DNA of 64,000 nt, from positions 1-64,000 of the forward strand of contig JBCBAC010000009.1 in NCBI GenBank assembly GCA_038532735.1, read 5' to 3'. Each line of letters opens with the position of its first letter. The stretch's first letter is position 1. A program made the position numbers and the translations under genes. The notes under the pieces were generated by a model. That model saw only the letters and a list, made by a program, of their open reading frames with translations. It did not search any database and was not told where the DNA came from. Of this stretch, positions 17,225 through 25,427 are shown one piece after another. The stretch is from JAHTBL01 sp038532735. GTDB taxonomy: Bacteria; Pseudomonadota; Alphaproteobacteria; Rhodobacterales; Rhodobacteraceae.

Positions 17225-17731
17225 TCAGTCCTCCTCAGGATTAAACGCAAGATCGGTGCCCGCGGTTTTCAATCCCGCTTGCGTCATCATCGCGTGAACT
17301 TGCCCGCGATGGTGGGTCTGGTGGTTGAACATATGCACGATGCAAAGGGCGCGCGACTTGGTCAGCTCGCGGTCAAAGACGCCCGAATACCATGTCAGAT
17401 CGCCCGTGAGGTCGAGCGTTTTGAGACCTTCGGCCCAGAGCAGGATATGCCCATCCATGCGAAACCGCTCTGCCCCCCAGACCGCAAGCGTGGGCGTCAT
17501 CTCAAGCCCGGCCTTGGCGTCAATCTTCGGCGCTTCGGTGCCTTCGAGGCGGCTCATCCACATGTGATCGCCCCACAGGATGTGGTTGAGCGTGCCGAGG
17601 ATCGAGCCGAAGAACGCGCCGCGTTCTTTCTTGAGCTCTTCGGGGCTCAGGCCGTCCAGTGTTGAAAGGATATTGCGGTTTTGCCACTGGTTGTACCGCG
17701 CCATCATCACGCAATAGTCCCGGTCGATCAT
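17225..17731 (-). CDS. DinB family protein
   Basis: A 168-residue four-helix-bundle protein of the DinB/YfiT group, cytoplasmic, with likely metal-binding histidines: NHILWGDH near residue 50 and HHRGQVHAMM near 140. Members include thiol-dependent metalloenzymes acting with bacillithiol, mycothiol or glutathione; most are uncharacterised. The start overlaps the DUF1326 gene by four bases and the stop is one base before dmdA, so it is firmly embedded in the dmd operon. A thiol-transfer role in sulfur metabolism is a guess from context. Confidence 0.85.
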   Translation of the reverse strand: MIDRDYCVMMARYNQWQNRNILSTLDGLSPEELKKERGAFFGSILGTLNHILWGDHMWMSRLEGTEAPKIDAKAGLEMTPTLAVWGAERFRMDGHILLWAEGLKTLDLTGDLTWYSGVFDRELTKSRALCIVHMFNHQTHHRGQVHAMMTQAGLKTAGTDLAFNPEED

Positions 17732-18441
17732 GGCTTGGGGCCTTTCCAGTCGATCGGGCAGATCTCGGCCGATTTGCCGCCGAAATCCCAGATACGGCCA
17801 TAATCGCGGACCCTCGATTTGGTGCCTTGGGCGGCGATGATGTCCGGGCCCATCCAGTATTTCGAATTGCTGACCATGACCGGGTGATCAGGCGATGCGC
17901 CGTCGATCATCTCGATCTCACCGGCGATCTTGCGCCCGATATAAAGCCCGCGTTTCTTGCCCTCGCGCACAATCTCGACCTTCTCGCGCTCGGCCCCGAT
18001 GATCTCGGACACAAGCATGGTGAAAAGACCTGTCGTGCCGCCTGCGGCACCTGAGAAGATCTTGAGCAAACCGTCATAGGCCTTGGGGGTAGAGCGTTCA
18101 TCGACATAGGCCGCGACGCGCCAGTTCCCCTCGCCCATACGGCCGGGTATATCGACCAGAAGACCAACGTTCAGGCCCGACAGATCTTCGCCCTCGAAAT
18201 GGCCGTCATCAATGGCGATGGCCATCCAGGCATGGCAATGCCCTTCGGTCGGGGGGTGCGCGCCAAGGCTGACCACGCAGGGGCAAAAGACGGTGCAAGA
18301 GCAGTTGAGAAACAGCTCGCCCTTGATCGCCCATTCGGTGGGGTTCATCTTGCGGCGACCGGGATTTGGCATCCGCTGGTCGATGCGCTGGCTGATCGGC
18401 AACCGATCCGCCGGTTTCTTCGCGGGTTTCGTATTCGCCAT
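17728..18441 (-). CDS. DUF1326 protein with CxC-x3-CxC motif
   Basis: A 237-residue soluble protein of the DUF1326 family. Near residue 45 it carries FLNCSCTVFCPCVV, a dense cysteine cluster that looks like a metal or thiol site; further stretches are HCHAWMAIAIDDG and GLLVDIPGRMGEG. GGAGG lies six bases upstream of the ATG at 18441, one base after the DUF2182 stop. DUF1326 and DUF2182 genes often travel as a pair; here the pair opens the dmdA operon. No activity is known; a copper-handling role is only a hypothesis. Confidence 0.85.
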   Translation of the reverse strand: MANTKPAKKPADRLPISQRIDQRMPNPGRRKMNPTEWAIKGELFLNCSCTVFCPCVVSLGAHPPTEGHCHAWMAIAIDDGHFEGEDLSGLNVGLLVDIPGRMGEGNWRVAAYVDERSTPKAYDGLLKIFSGAAGGTTGLFTMLVSEIIGAEREKVEIVREGKKRGLYIGRKIAGEIEMIDGASPDHPVMVSNSKYWMGPDIIAAQGTKSRVRDYGRIWDFGGKSAEICPIDWKGPKP

Positions 18442-18442
18442 T

Positions 18443-19234
18443 CTATCCTCCATTCACGAGCGGCCAGGCTATCACAGCAAGCCCAGCAAGCGATAAAGCA
18501 AAGCCCATCGGTTTTGTGACCACATGGCCAATCTGCGGCAGCTTTTCGAGGACCATGAAAAGCGTCGCGAGGCCCATCCAGGCAAGATTCATCACGCCGC
18601 CTACAAAGCCAAGCGCCATGAAGCCCCAACAGCAGCCGACGCAGAATGCGCCCAGCCCCAGCCCCATGCGCAGCCCGCCGCTGAAGCCGGTTTTCCAGTG
18701 GCCGAGGTAATAGGTCATGGGGGAGTGGCAGACGCCGTGGCAGATTTCCTTGGCACGGGTGAATTGAAAAAGGCCCACGATCAGCAGCAGACCGCCGGCC
18801 ACCCACGGGCTTTTGGCGATACCCAGCATGTCGACGACACCGCCGAACAGCAGACCGAGTTGAACTGCTGAGATCAGAGCCGCGAACGCAACCCAAACGA
18901 TGAAGTAGCCCAGCAAGACCCCCAGCCACCCCGCACGGGTGCCATCTGCGCTGACCATCAGGTCTTCATAAGAGCGCAAGGTGGGGATCAAGGTCGGCAG
19001 CATCATCGCCGCCATCATGATCGCCCACATCGCAAACAACGGGCCAAACCGCGCCATTGGCATGTCCATCGGCATGCGCGGGTCCATCGCAGCCATGCGC
19101 GAGCCCATCTCGCCCGGGCGGCCCAGCAGGTCGAGATCCATGTCGATGGCCATGACGAACATCATCCACCACGACAACAGGATCGCGACAAAGAAGCCGA
19201 GCCAGAGAATTGTGCGCAGGGGCGCGTGCAGCAT
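18443..19234 (-). CDS. DUF2182 integral membrane protein, Met/Cys-rich
   Basis: A 263-residue polytopic membrane protein of the DUF2182 family (predicted metal-binding membrane proteins). Seen directly: a Met-rich loop near residues 46-62 (AAMDPRMPMDMPMARF), the family signature MWAIMMAAMMLPT, a CHGVCHSP motif near 165 and CVGCCWGFM near 195. Such Met/Cys/His clusters suggest soft-metal binding, perhaps copper. The start at 19234 follows GGGAGG eight bases upstream; longer readings cross the regulator palindrome. It is the first gene of the operon leading to dmdA and acuI. Confidence 0.85.
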   Translation of the reverse strand: MLHAPLRTILWLGFFVAILLSWWMMFVMAIDMDLDLLGRPGEMGSRMAAMDPRMPMDMPMARFGPLFAMWAIMMAAMMLPTLIPTLRSYEDLMVSADGTRAGWLGVLLGYFIVWVAFAALISAVQLGLLFGGVVDMLGIAKSPWVAGGLLLIVGLFQFTRAKEICHGVCHSPMTYYLGHWKTGFSGGLRMGLGLGAFCVGCCWGFMALGFVGGVMNLAWMGLATLFMVLEKLPQIGHVVTKPMGFALSLAGLAVIAWPLVNGG

Positions 19235-19267
19235 GGACGATTCCTCCCAAAACCGTTGCAATTCAAA

Positions 19268-19291
19268 TGTCAGACTTTTAATTGTCTGACA
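19268..19291. promoter_or_regulatory. Perfect palindrome between gntR and the dmd operon
   Basis: TGTCAGAC (19268-19275) and GTCTGACA (19284-19291) form a perfect 8+8 inverted repeat around the spacer TTTTAATT. It lies one base before the regulator start codon and 33 bases upstream of the DUF2182 start, exactly in the divergent intergenic region. GntR/FadR regulators bind short palindromes of the GTnnnAC type, so this is the likely operator, able to control both the regulator and the dmdA operon. Confidence 0.75.
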
Positions 19292-19292
19292 A

Positions 19293-20024
19293 ATGAAAAT
19301 TGATCCAACCAGTGACAAGGACCTCTCGGCGCAGATTGCGGCGGCCATTCGCGATGCGATTGTGTCGGGGGCGATGCCCGTGGATGAGCGCCTGCCGTCG
19401 GAGGCGGAATTGGCCGAGCAATTCGATGTCTCCCGTTCGACCGTGCGAGAGGCGCTGAAGCGGTTGGCGGCCCAAAGCCTGATCCGCACACAGCGCGGTG
19501 CGACCGGGGGCGCGTTTGTGAACCGACTGCGCTATGCGGATGCGTATAGCCAGCAAATCACGACCTCGACGCTATTGCTGTCGATGAACGCGGTGAGTTT
19601 CGAGACGGCGTGCGAAGCGCGCTATGCGTTAGAGCGGGCCTGCGCGCCTCTCTCGGCTATGCGTCGGACACCGGATCATCTGGCGACGATGCGGGCGGAA
19701 ATTCATCGGCAAGGCCAACCGGGGCTCACGGACGAGGCGTTTTGCGCGTCCGATGTCGCGTTCCATCGCGCGCTAGTGGATGGCGCGGGCAACCCGGTAT
19801 TGTCTTATCAACTGGCAGGCGCCGTTGAGGCGATGCAGCCGCTGATGAATATGATCACGTTCACCGCACGGTCCCGCGAACGGATCATCGCGCTGCATGG
19901 GGGTATCGCCGACGCGATCGAGGCGCAGGATGGCGGGGCTGCGGATGCGGCGCTTGTGGAACTGGCGGAGTATACGGTGGAGTTGGCGCAAAGCGTATTT
20001 GAGGCGCGAGCGGCGCAGCGGTAG
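19293..20024 (+). CDS. GntR family (FadR subfamily) regulator
   Basis: A 243-residue repressor-type regulator. The N-terminal winged helix-turn-helix (about 10-75) reads LPSEAELAEQFDVSRSTVREALKRL; the all-helical FCD-type effector domain follows, with potential metal ligands Asp/His in SDVAFHRAL near residue 150 and a later His in IALHGGI. It is divergent from the DUF2182-DUF1326-DinB-dmdA-acuI operon and its start abuts a perfect palindrome, so control of that operon and autoregulation are likely. The ligand is unknown; DMSP, acrylate or a related acid is inferred from context. Confidence 0.9.
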   Translation: MKIDPTSDKDLSAQIAAAIRDAIVSGAMPVDERLPSEAELAEQFDVSRSTVREALKRLAAQSLIRTQRGATGGAFVNRLRYADAYSQQITTSTLLLSMNAVSFETACEARYALERACAPLSAMRRTPDHLATMRAEIHRQGQPGLTDEAFCASDVAFHRALVDGAGNPVLSYQLAGAVEAMQPLMNMITFTARSRERIIALHGGIADAIEAQDGGAADAALVELAEYTVELAQSVFEARAAQR

Positions 20025-20372
20025 CCGGGCATCGGCGACCCGGGGGGAGGCGAGCCCACAGGCTTTCTTCAATACTTTATGGCAGCCAAACACATCTTCC
20101 ATTTGAACGAAGCACTTAGACCCTACAAATCGCCTCCCCGTGGGACGGCTCGCCGATGCCCGGCGCCTTCGGCTTGATTCCGGGCTGGGGCGTAGCTGTC
20201 GTGTTTCCGCATACCCGTCCCGGGCTTGACCCAAGACCTTGATGTAAGAGGCCCCGGATCAAGTCCGGGGCGCGGATCACATACGGGATGCGGCTCGATG
20301 AAAGAACCCGCTTGCACCCTCCCCTGACCCCGCATAGCGTTTTTGTTGATCTTTCATGTTGGGAGCAAATCC
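20024..20372. repeat. Intergenic region with inverted repeats
   Basis: GCCGGGCATCGGCGA at 20024-20038 recurs exactly inverted at 20150-20164, and the homology continues imperfectly inward through GGGGAGGCGA, so two related copies of a roughly 30-base element face each other about 110 bases apart. Further right, CCCCGGA-tcaag-TCCGGGG (20252-20270) is a strong hairpin of a kind scattered between genes in many alphaproteobacteria, and a degenerate relative lies near 20218-20235. No gene is visible. The region probably also holds the solute-binding protein promoter. Confidence 0.65.
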
Positions 20373-21413
20373 ATGAAACACATCCTGCTTTCAGGCGCAG
20401 CCACGCTCGCCTTGTCCACGGCCGCCTTCGCGGAAGACCCCGAACTTCTGGTCTTCGACTATTCCGGCTTCGAGATGCCCGCGTTCCACCAAAGCTACAT
20501 CGACAAGCACGGCACCAGCCCGACCTTCGCCTTCTTCGGCGACGAGGACGAAGCGCTGCAAAAGATCCGGTCCGGCTTCAAAGCCGATGTCAGCCATGTC
20601 TGCGCGGGCTCTGTCACCAAATGGGTCGCCTCCGACATTCTGGAGCCCTGGGATCTGAGCCGCATCGAGGAACTGGAAAACCTCGACGCCAATCTGGTAG
20701 GCGAAAACATCTCGGCCGCAGCCTCGGACACGTATTTCATCCCGGTCGATTTCGGCTCAACGGCCATCGCCTACAATATGGATGAGGTGCCGGCAGAGGA
20801 TGTCGCGTCCCTCAACGTGTTCAAGAACCCGGCTTATGCGGGTCGCATGACCCTGCCCGACAATGTCGACGACGCGTATGCGCTGGCCTATCTGGCCACG
20901 GGCACGACCGACTGGACCACGGCGACGGATGAACAGTTCGAAGCGGCCTCCAACTGGTTGCGCGAGGTGCACGGCAACCTGCGCACCTATTGGACCGATC
21001 CGGGCGAGTTGGCGCAGCTGATGGCGACGGGCGAAGTGCTGGTCGCCTGGGCGTGGAATGAGACCTACCCGACGCTGGTGGATGAAGGCTTCCCGATCGG
21101 CTTTCAGCGCGAGGCGGCAGAAGGATCGTCGCTGTGGCTTTGTGGGTATGTAAACCTCAAGGATGGCGAAGGGTCCGAGGACAAGGCCTACGACTACATC
21201 AACGCCTTCCTCGATCCCTCCTCGACCGAGGCGCTGATGGCGGATGGCTACGGCCACTCAAATGCAGCCTCCATGGCCAATTTCGGTGCAGAGGCGCTGG
21301 AAGCCGCCGGTCTGGGCGAGATCAGCGCACCTGTTTTGGCGCAATTGCCGATGGACAACGCCCTGCGCGAAAAGCAGGGCGAGATGTTTGAGCGGATTAA
21401 AGCAGGCTTCTAA
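20373..21413 (+). CDS. Periplasmic solute-binding protein (PotD-like)
   Basis: A 346-residue extracellular substrate-binding protein related to the polyamine-binding PotD/PotF group. The signal peptide runs from MKHILLSG to AAFAED. Mature-domain stretches include FVHVCAGS-type ligand loop (VSHVCAGSVTKWV), FIPVDFGSTAIAYN and WAWNETYPTL. GGGAG precedes the ATG at 20373. No permease or ATPase gene is adjacent, and a strong terminator follows the stop, so it is an orphan binding protein whose transporter would be encoded elsewhere. The ligand is unknown. Confidence 0.88.
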   Translation: MKHILLSGAATLALSTAAFAEDPELLVFDYSGFEMPAFHQSYIDKHGTSPTFAFFGDEDEALQKIRSGFKADVSHVCAGSVTKWVASDILEPWDLSRIEELENLDANLVGENISAAASDTYFIPVDFGSTAIAYNMDEVPAEDVASLNVFKNPAYAGRMTLPDNVDDAYALAYLATGTTDWTTATDEQFEAASNWLREVHGNLRTYWTDPGELAQLMATGEVLVAWAWNETYPTLVDEGFPIGFQREAAEGSSLWLCGYVNLKDGEGSEDKAYDYINAFLDPSSTEALMADGYGHSNAASMANFGAEALEAAGLGEISAPVLAQLPMDNALREKQGEMFERIKAGF

Positions 21414-21432
21414 GACACTCAAAATAAGAAAG

Positions 21433-21465
21433 AAAAAAGCCATTTCTGCGGGAATGGCTTTTTTT
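21433..21465 (+). terminator. Rho-independent terminator after solute-binding protein
   Basis: A 12-base stem (AAAAAAGCCATT at 21433-21444 with AATGGCTTTTTT at 21453-21464) ends in a T run, 20 bases after the stop codon. Confidence 0.9.
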
Positions 21466-21522
21466 GTGAACCAGTTCGGTGTCAGACGCGTAATACAGTC
21501 AAACTGTAAATCAGAGGCATCC

Positions 21523-21876
21523 ATGATCGACATCATCAATATTTCGCTCGCGCTCTTCAGTATCTTCCTGGGCTTCTTCGGCTGGCTTGCCCCGAAATAC
21601 ACGATGGAGGTCGTCGACCTGCGGCGCGGCGCCTCCACGATGGGCGTGTCTGAAATCCGGGCGGCCTCTGGCGCGCTTTTCGTCGGCCTTGGTGTGGGCG
21701 CGATCTTTCTGGGCTCGCCTGTTGCTTATGCGATGGTGGGTTTTGCCTGGGGCTTTGCTTCTATCGGGCGACTGACCTCGATTATCGCGGATGAGGCGCC
21801 GACCCGAAAAACATGGGTATTTTTCCTGTGTGAAGCGGCCGTTGGCGCGACGCTGATCAGCATCAACCTGCTCTGA
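21523..21876 (+). CDS. DUF4345-like small membrane protein
   Basis: A 117-residue protein with four predicted membrane helices (about 5-22, 46-66, 69-85 and 97-115). The stretch VSEIRAASGALFVGLG resembles the conserved E-x-R-A-x-x-G pattern of DUF4345 membrane proteins. The ATG at 21523 is preceded by AGAGG. It is flanked by terminators at 21433-21465 and 21897-21930, so it is probably transcribed alone. Function unknown. Confidence 0.75.
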   Translation: MIDIINISLALFSIFLGFFGWLAPKYTMEVVDLRRGASTMGVSEIRAASGALFVGLGVGAIFLGSPVAYAMVGFAWGFASIGRLTSIIADEAPTRKTWVFFLCEAAVGATLISINLL

Positions 21877-21896
21877 TCCGTACTTTTAACAACTAT

Positions 21897-21930
21897 GAGG
21901 GGAAACGGACGTGACGTTTCCCCTGTTTTT
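21897..21930 (+). terminator. Rho-independent terminator
   Basis: GGGGAAACG at 21899-21907 pairs with CGTTTCCCC at 21915-21923 and is followed by TGTTTTTT. It lies about 22 bases after the DUF4345-like stop codon. Confidence 0.9.
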
Positions 21931-22008
21931 TGAGCGGCAAGATCTTATGGGAGGGTGCATCGCATAAATTGAGATGCGCGCCTTGCATAAATTCCTATGA
22001 GGTCTCCC

Positions 22009-22185
22009 ATGTCTGACAAATCATGGACTGTTGCCGTATTGAATGATCTGATCGCTGTATTATCCGACGATCGCTACAAATTTGCCCGCTACCAATTGAC
22101 CGATGCGATTGAGAGCATTGAGCGCGCGGATGACAGGCCGAATGCATCCCCTGACGGTTCTGCAGAACTGCGCAGATTGCACTAA
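22009..22185 (+). CDS. Possible small protein upstream of ssrA
   Basis: A 58-residue reading frame with ATG at 22009 and a GAGGT ribosome site nine bases upstream. The product is amphipathic and charged (KSWTVAVLNDLIAVLSDDRY, then RYQLTDAIESIERADDR), without signal peptide or membrane segment. It lies just after a terminator and shortly before the tmRNA gene. I do not recognise the family. Plausible composition and start support it, but it could be spurious. Confidence 0.5.
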   Translation: MSDKSWTVAVLNDLIAVLSDDRYKFARYQLTDAIESIERADDRPNASPDGSAELRRLH

Positions 22186-22225
22186 GCCCTTCAAAACCGC
22201 AAAGCGCGGTGCTATATATGAGAAG

Positions 22226-22545
22226 TCCTTCGGGACTATGGACATAAACGCGCTCGTAATAAGCGGATCGGACCCGGGGGCGGTACCCGGCGGCTCCACC
22301 ATAATCCTTCGTTTGAGGATCGCGGGGCCGAAATAGGATCGACGAACGTCTAAAGGGGTTAGCTTTGTCTCGGTGAGATACCACCGTTATCGGTTCACTT
22401 AAGCTAGTTGCAAACGACAACAAAGCTCCGATGGCTCTGGCTGCGTAAGCAGTTCGAGGTATCGAAACATTAAGCCCTAGCCCCTAGCCGGGTTAGGCGG
22501 GGTTCGCAGGCACCTGGCAACAGAAGCCTGCATTTCACGTTTCAT
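22226..22545 (+). ncRNA. ssrA: Two-piece (circularly permuted) tmRNA
   Basis: tmRNA rescues stalled ribosomes and tags the unfinished protein for degradation. The permuted alphaproteobacterial order is readable. The acceptor piece ends CGGCTCC-A-CCA at 22291-22301, a processed spacer follows (about 22302-22323), then the coding piece starts GGGGCCG at 22324-22330, which pairs with the acceptor strand. The tag frame at 22410-22445 encodes ANDNKAPMALAA and stops with TAA at 22446-22448. A GCAGGC/GCCTGC hairpin (22506-22531) marks the 3' part. The outer ends are approximate. The ClpXP adaptor gene sspB lies 3 kb downstream. Confidence 0.93.
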
Positions 22546-22687
22546 CGGGTAAGGTCGGTGTTGGCTTTGCGGACAAAACTGCTATTGCCCAAAGCAATTC
22601 GAATGTCCGCAATGACTGCAGACATTCTGATGTTTAATACGAAAGTATTTCCTCAAAAGTCAGCAAAGTATTCCAGTGGTTCTCACC

Positions 22688-23671
22688 CTACGAGCCTTGC
22701 CAATGTGGCAACGGATCATATCCCAGCTGCAGCAAAACATGCGGGACATCAACAAATACCCAGTTCTCGACAAGAATGTCATTCTCTCGCCGCCACCAGT
22801 CACAGACACGCATGAATACCCGCTCTTGCGTGGGTCCTTGCCCTAGGAATGGCTTCACGTTGACACCGGTTAAGGATGGCCAGCCGCCCGAGCACGTATA
22901 ATTTCCCTCACCATATCTTGTGAAGTGCTTGGTCATCCCGTTGTTCGCTGCCCCCCCAGACCACCCGTCAAACTGAGATTCAAAGGGAACTTGGAACGAT
23001 GCAAATTCGTCGATCCCAACAAAGCTCCCGAATGCGCCTGGGCCATACCACATCATGTTTTCGTGCCAGTAGGGTCGCCATGCTTCGTCTTTGGTCGCAA
23101 GACCTGCAAGCATGTCCGTCACAATCTGGTAGCTGCGCTGCCCTTCGGCGGGATCAGGCGCATCTGTGATAACGCCGTCGCGGGTTGCGGGGCCTTGGAT
23201 CATTCCGGTGTGTCCACGCGACAGGCCGGGGCCCATGGTCAGGGGCCATTGGTTGCACGAGATCATCAACTCGGGAATGTCGAGATAGATATAGCTTTCG
23301 ACAGCTTTTCCGTCCTCAATGCGGTGAAACTCTCCATAGCGCAGATAGCTGAGCGTGCCGGTTGCCTTGAGGCCGATCCAGTCTTGCGCAAAGCGCCCTA
23401 CGTAGTAGCCCGTGGAACTGATCCAATCTTGCCCATCAAATTGGCCAGCCATGAAAATATCGTCACGCCTGTAAAGCCCCTCGAACGAGTGTTGTAACGG
23501 ACGCAGGAATTTCTCAAAGTACGTGTCTGCCCCTTGCAGTTCATTGAACGGGTGGACAACGTTGATGTTGGCGTCTGCAGCAAAGAATGCGGCAACTGCG
23601 CCAGAAAAATTGTTTGGATGCTTGAGTGCCTCTGCGTAGCGCAGATAGAGTGAACGGTCATGTGATGACAT
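22688..23671 (-). CDS. SnoaL-like protein with two NTF2-fold domains
   Basis: A 327-residue protein that appears to contain two SnoaL/NTF2-like domains (about 5-150 and 185-320). Each shows the fold's pattern of a helical start, a WHENMMWYGPG- or NVVHPFNEL-type pocket strand and a terminal strand ending DVP or DIPEL. Family members are polyketide cyclases, dehydratases or small-molecule binding proteins; the substrate is unknown. AAGGA precedes the ATG at 23671. It stands alone next to ssrA in a stretch that reads as lower in GC than the core genes, so horizontal acquisition is possible. Confidence 0.75.
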   Translation of the reverse strand: MSSHDRSLYLRYAEALKHPNNFSGAVAAFFAADANINVVHPFNELQGADTYFEKFLRPLQHSFEGLYRRDDIFMAGQFDGQDWISSTGYYVGRFAQDWIGLKATGTLSYLRYGEFHRIEDGKAVESYIYLDIPELMISCNQWPLTMGPGLSRGHTGMIQGPATRDGVITDAPDPAEGQRSYQIVTDMLAGLATKDEAWRPYWHENMMWYGPGAFGSFVGIDEFASFQVPFESQFDGWSGGAANNGMTKHFTRYGEGNYTCSGGWPSLTGVNVKPFLGQGPTQERVFMRVCDWWRRENDILVENWVFVDVPHVLLQLGYDPLPHWQGS

Positions 23672-24108
23672 GATATTTCCTTTTGAATGCTTGATGTGGT
23701 GGGTCGGGTTACTTGTGACCTGGACCCGCACGCATTCTGGAAAAAGGAATACGACCCGGACGCCTTGAGCGCACTGCAAGCAAACGCATGGTTGCGTTCT
23801 TGGCGGATGATTGTATCGATTGAAGGCTCTTTGATCCCATGCTGTGACCGTAAAGTTTTCGATGCGACAGGCAAGAGTAAACCAGAGTTTTACGGCAGCG
23901 CGTCCAAGAGAGAGGAAACCGAATAGGCATGAGCCCTATTTAGAAGCCTTGATCTTGCAAAATGACACCAAAGCCGACTTTCGTGCGACTTGCAGCATCG
24001 GTCAAGTTGGGCTCAAAGCTGCCATTCGCGGCATCGCCGTCATCATAACAGACCCTCACCGTCACCTCCCTGTTGCATTCGCCCCCTAGCCCGTGCGTGA
24101 TGCACCCC
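23672..24108. other. Divergent intergenic region
   Basis: These 437 bases separate the divergent double-NTF2 and chromate transporter genes and should contain both promoters. Short reading frames in it have unlikely composition and no ribosome sites. I see no terminator, tRNA or clear repeat. Confidence 0.45.
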
Positions 24109-25359
24109 ATGACGCCAACGCTCCCCCATCTCACCCGCGTTTTCGCCCGGATTGGCGTGCTCTCCTTCGGGGGGCCTGCGGCGCAGATCGCGTTGATGCA
24201 TGACGCGCTGGTCGAGAAAGAAAAGTGGCTGAGTGAAGACGACTTCCTGCGCGCGCTTTCGTTCTGCATGCTGTTGCCCGGGCCAGAGGCCATGCAGCTT
24301 GCCACCTATGCAGGGTGGCGGCTGAAAGGCACGCTGGGCGGGCTGATCGCCGGAGGGCTTTTCGTCTTGCCGGGGGCTATTGTCGTCCTCGCTCTGGCGA
24401 TTGGATACGCGTTTCTGAGCGATCTGAGCTGGATTCAGGGTGCCTTTCTGGGCATTAAATCCGCAGTCATTCTGATCGTGGTCCAAGCGCTTCTTAAGTT
24501 GTCGGGCAAAGCGCTGAAAGCGCCGCTCAGCTGGGGCCTGGCCGTCGCGGCCTTCATTGCGATTTTCGCCATTGGTGTGCCGTTTCCGGTCATCATAGGT
24601 GTCGCTGCCTTGCTGGGGCTGAGCCAAGCTGCCAAAGCGACCGGAGCGGCCACACCGATGTCACATGCGCATTTGCCCGGCACGATCATATTCTGGGGGG
24701 CCTTGTGGCTGGCCCCCATCGCGGTCGCTTTCGCCATGCAGGCGGAATTTCTGACCGATATCGGCCTCTTCTTCTCGAAGATGGCCGTCGTCACTTTTGG
24801 CGGGGCCTACGCCGTACTGGCCTATATGACCCAGGAGGTCGTGCAGAACTACGGCTGGCTCAGCACGCCGCAGATGATTGACGGGCTGGGGTTGGCGGAA
24901 ACCACGCCCGGACCGCTGATCCTCGTGACGGAGTTTGTGGGCTTTCTGGCAGGCTTTCAGGAGCGCGGGCTGGGAATGGGTCTTGCGGCCGCCGCACTGA
25001 CGCTTTGGGTGACTTTCATCCCTTGTTTCCTCTGGATCTTCGCGGGCGCACCGTATGTGGAGCATCTGGCCAATGCACCTCGCATCGAAGCGGCCTTGAA
25101 GGCGGTGACAGCCGCGGTCGTGGGCGTGATCGCCAATCTGTCGCTCTGGTTCGCGCTGCATGTTTTCTTCACCGAACTGACGCCGGTTGCGGTGTTGAAC
25201 GCGACCCTGCCTGTCCCAACGCTCAGCAGCCTGTCGGTGCCTGCGGTGGGGCTTACTGGCGTAGCTGCGCTTCTGTCATTCGGGATGCGTCTGCCGTTGC
25301 CGCTGACGCTGCTTATCATGGCACTGGCGGGGGTCGGCGTGCAGTTGGTGATGCTCTGA
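24109..25359 (+). CDS. chrA: Chromate transporter ChrA, two-domain
   Basis: A 416-residue membrane protein of the CHR superfamily that exports chromate. Two homologous halves are visible: each has FxRIGxxSFGGPAAQ or FFSKMAVVTFGGAYAVL near its start, and a LLPGPEAMQLATYAGWR or ETTPGPLILVTEFVGF motif. This is the long (two CHR domain) type, with about ten membrane helices. The start is 24109 or an ATG nine bases upstream; neither has a strong ribosome site. It is divergent from the NTF2 gene. Substrate specificity is by family only. Confidence 0.9.
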   Translation: MTPTLPHLTRVFARIGVLSFGGPAAQIALMHDALVEKEKWLSEDDFLRALSFCMLLPGPEAMQLATYAGWRLKGTLGGLIAGGLFVLPGAIVVLALAIGYAFLSDLSWIQGAFLGIKSAVILIVVQALLKLSGKALKAPLSWGLAVAAFIAIFAIGVPFPVIIGVAALLGLSQAAKATGAATPMSHAHLPGTIIFWGALWLAPIAVAFAMQAEFLTDIGLFFSKMAVVTFGGAYAVLAYMTQEVVQNYGWLSTPQMIDGLGLAETTPGPLILVTEFVGFLAGFQERGLGMGLAAAALTLWVTFIPCFLWIFAGAPYVEHLANAPRIEAALKAVTAAVVGVIANLSLWFALHVFFTELTPVAVLNATLPVPTLSSLSVPAVGLTGVAALLSFGMRLPLPLTLLIMALAGVGVQLVML

Positions 25360-25427
25360 AGCGGCGCGCCCTTTAATCTCAAACCGAATCCGCTATGGTT
25401 ATGGGGAACCCAAACAAGGGACCTGCA

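Noticed and set aside
23687..23926. 79-codon plus-strand frame between the NTF2 and chrA genes
   Set aside because: No ribosome site and no family features; it overlaps the start of the opposite gene's leader.
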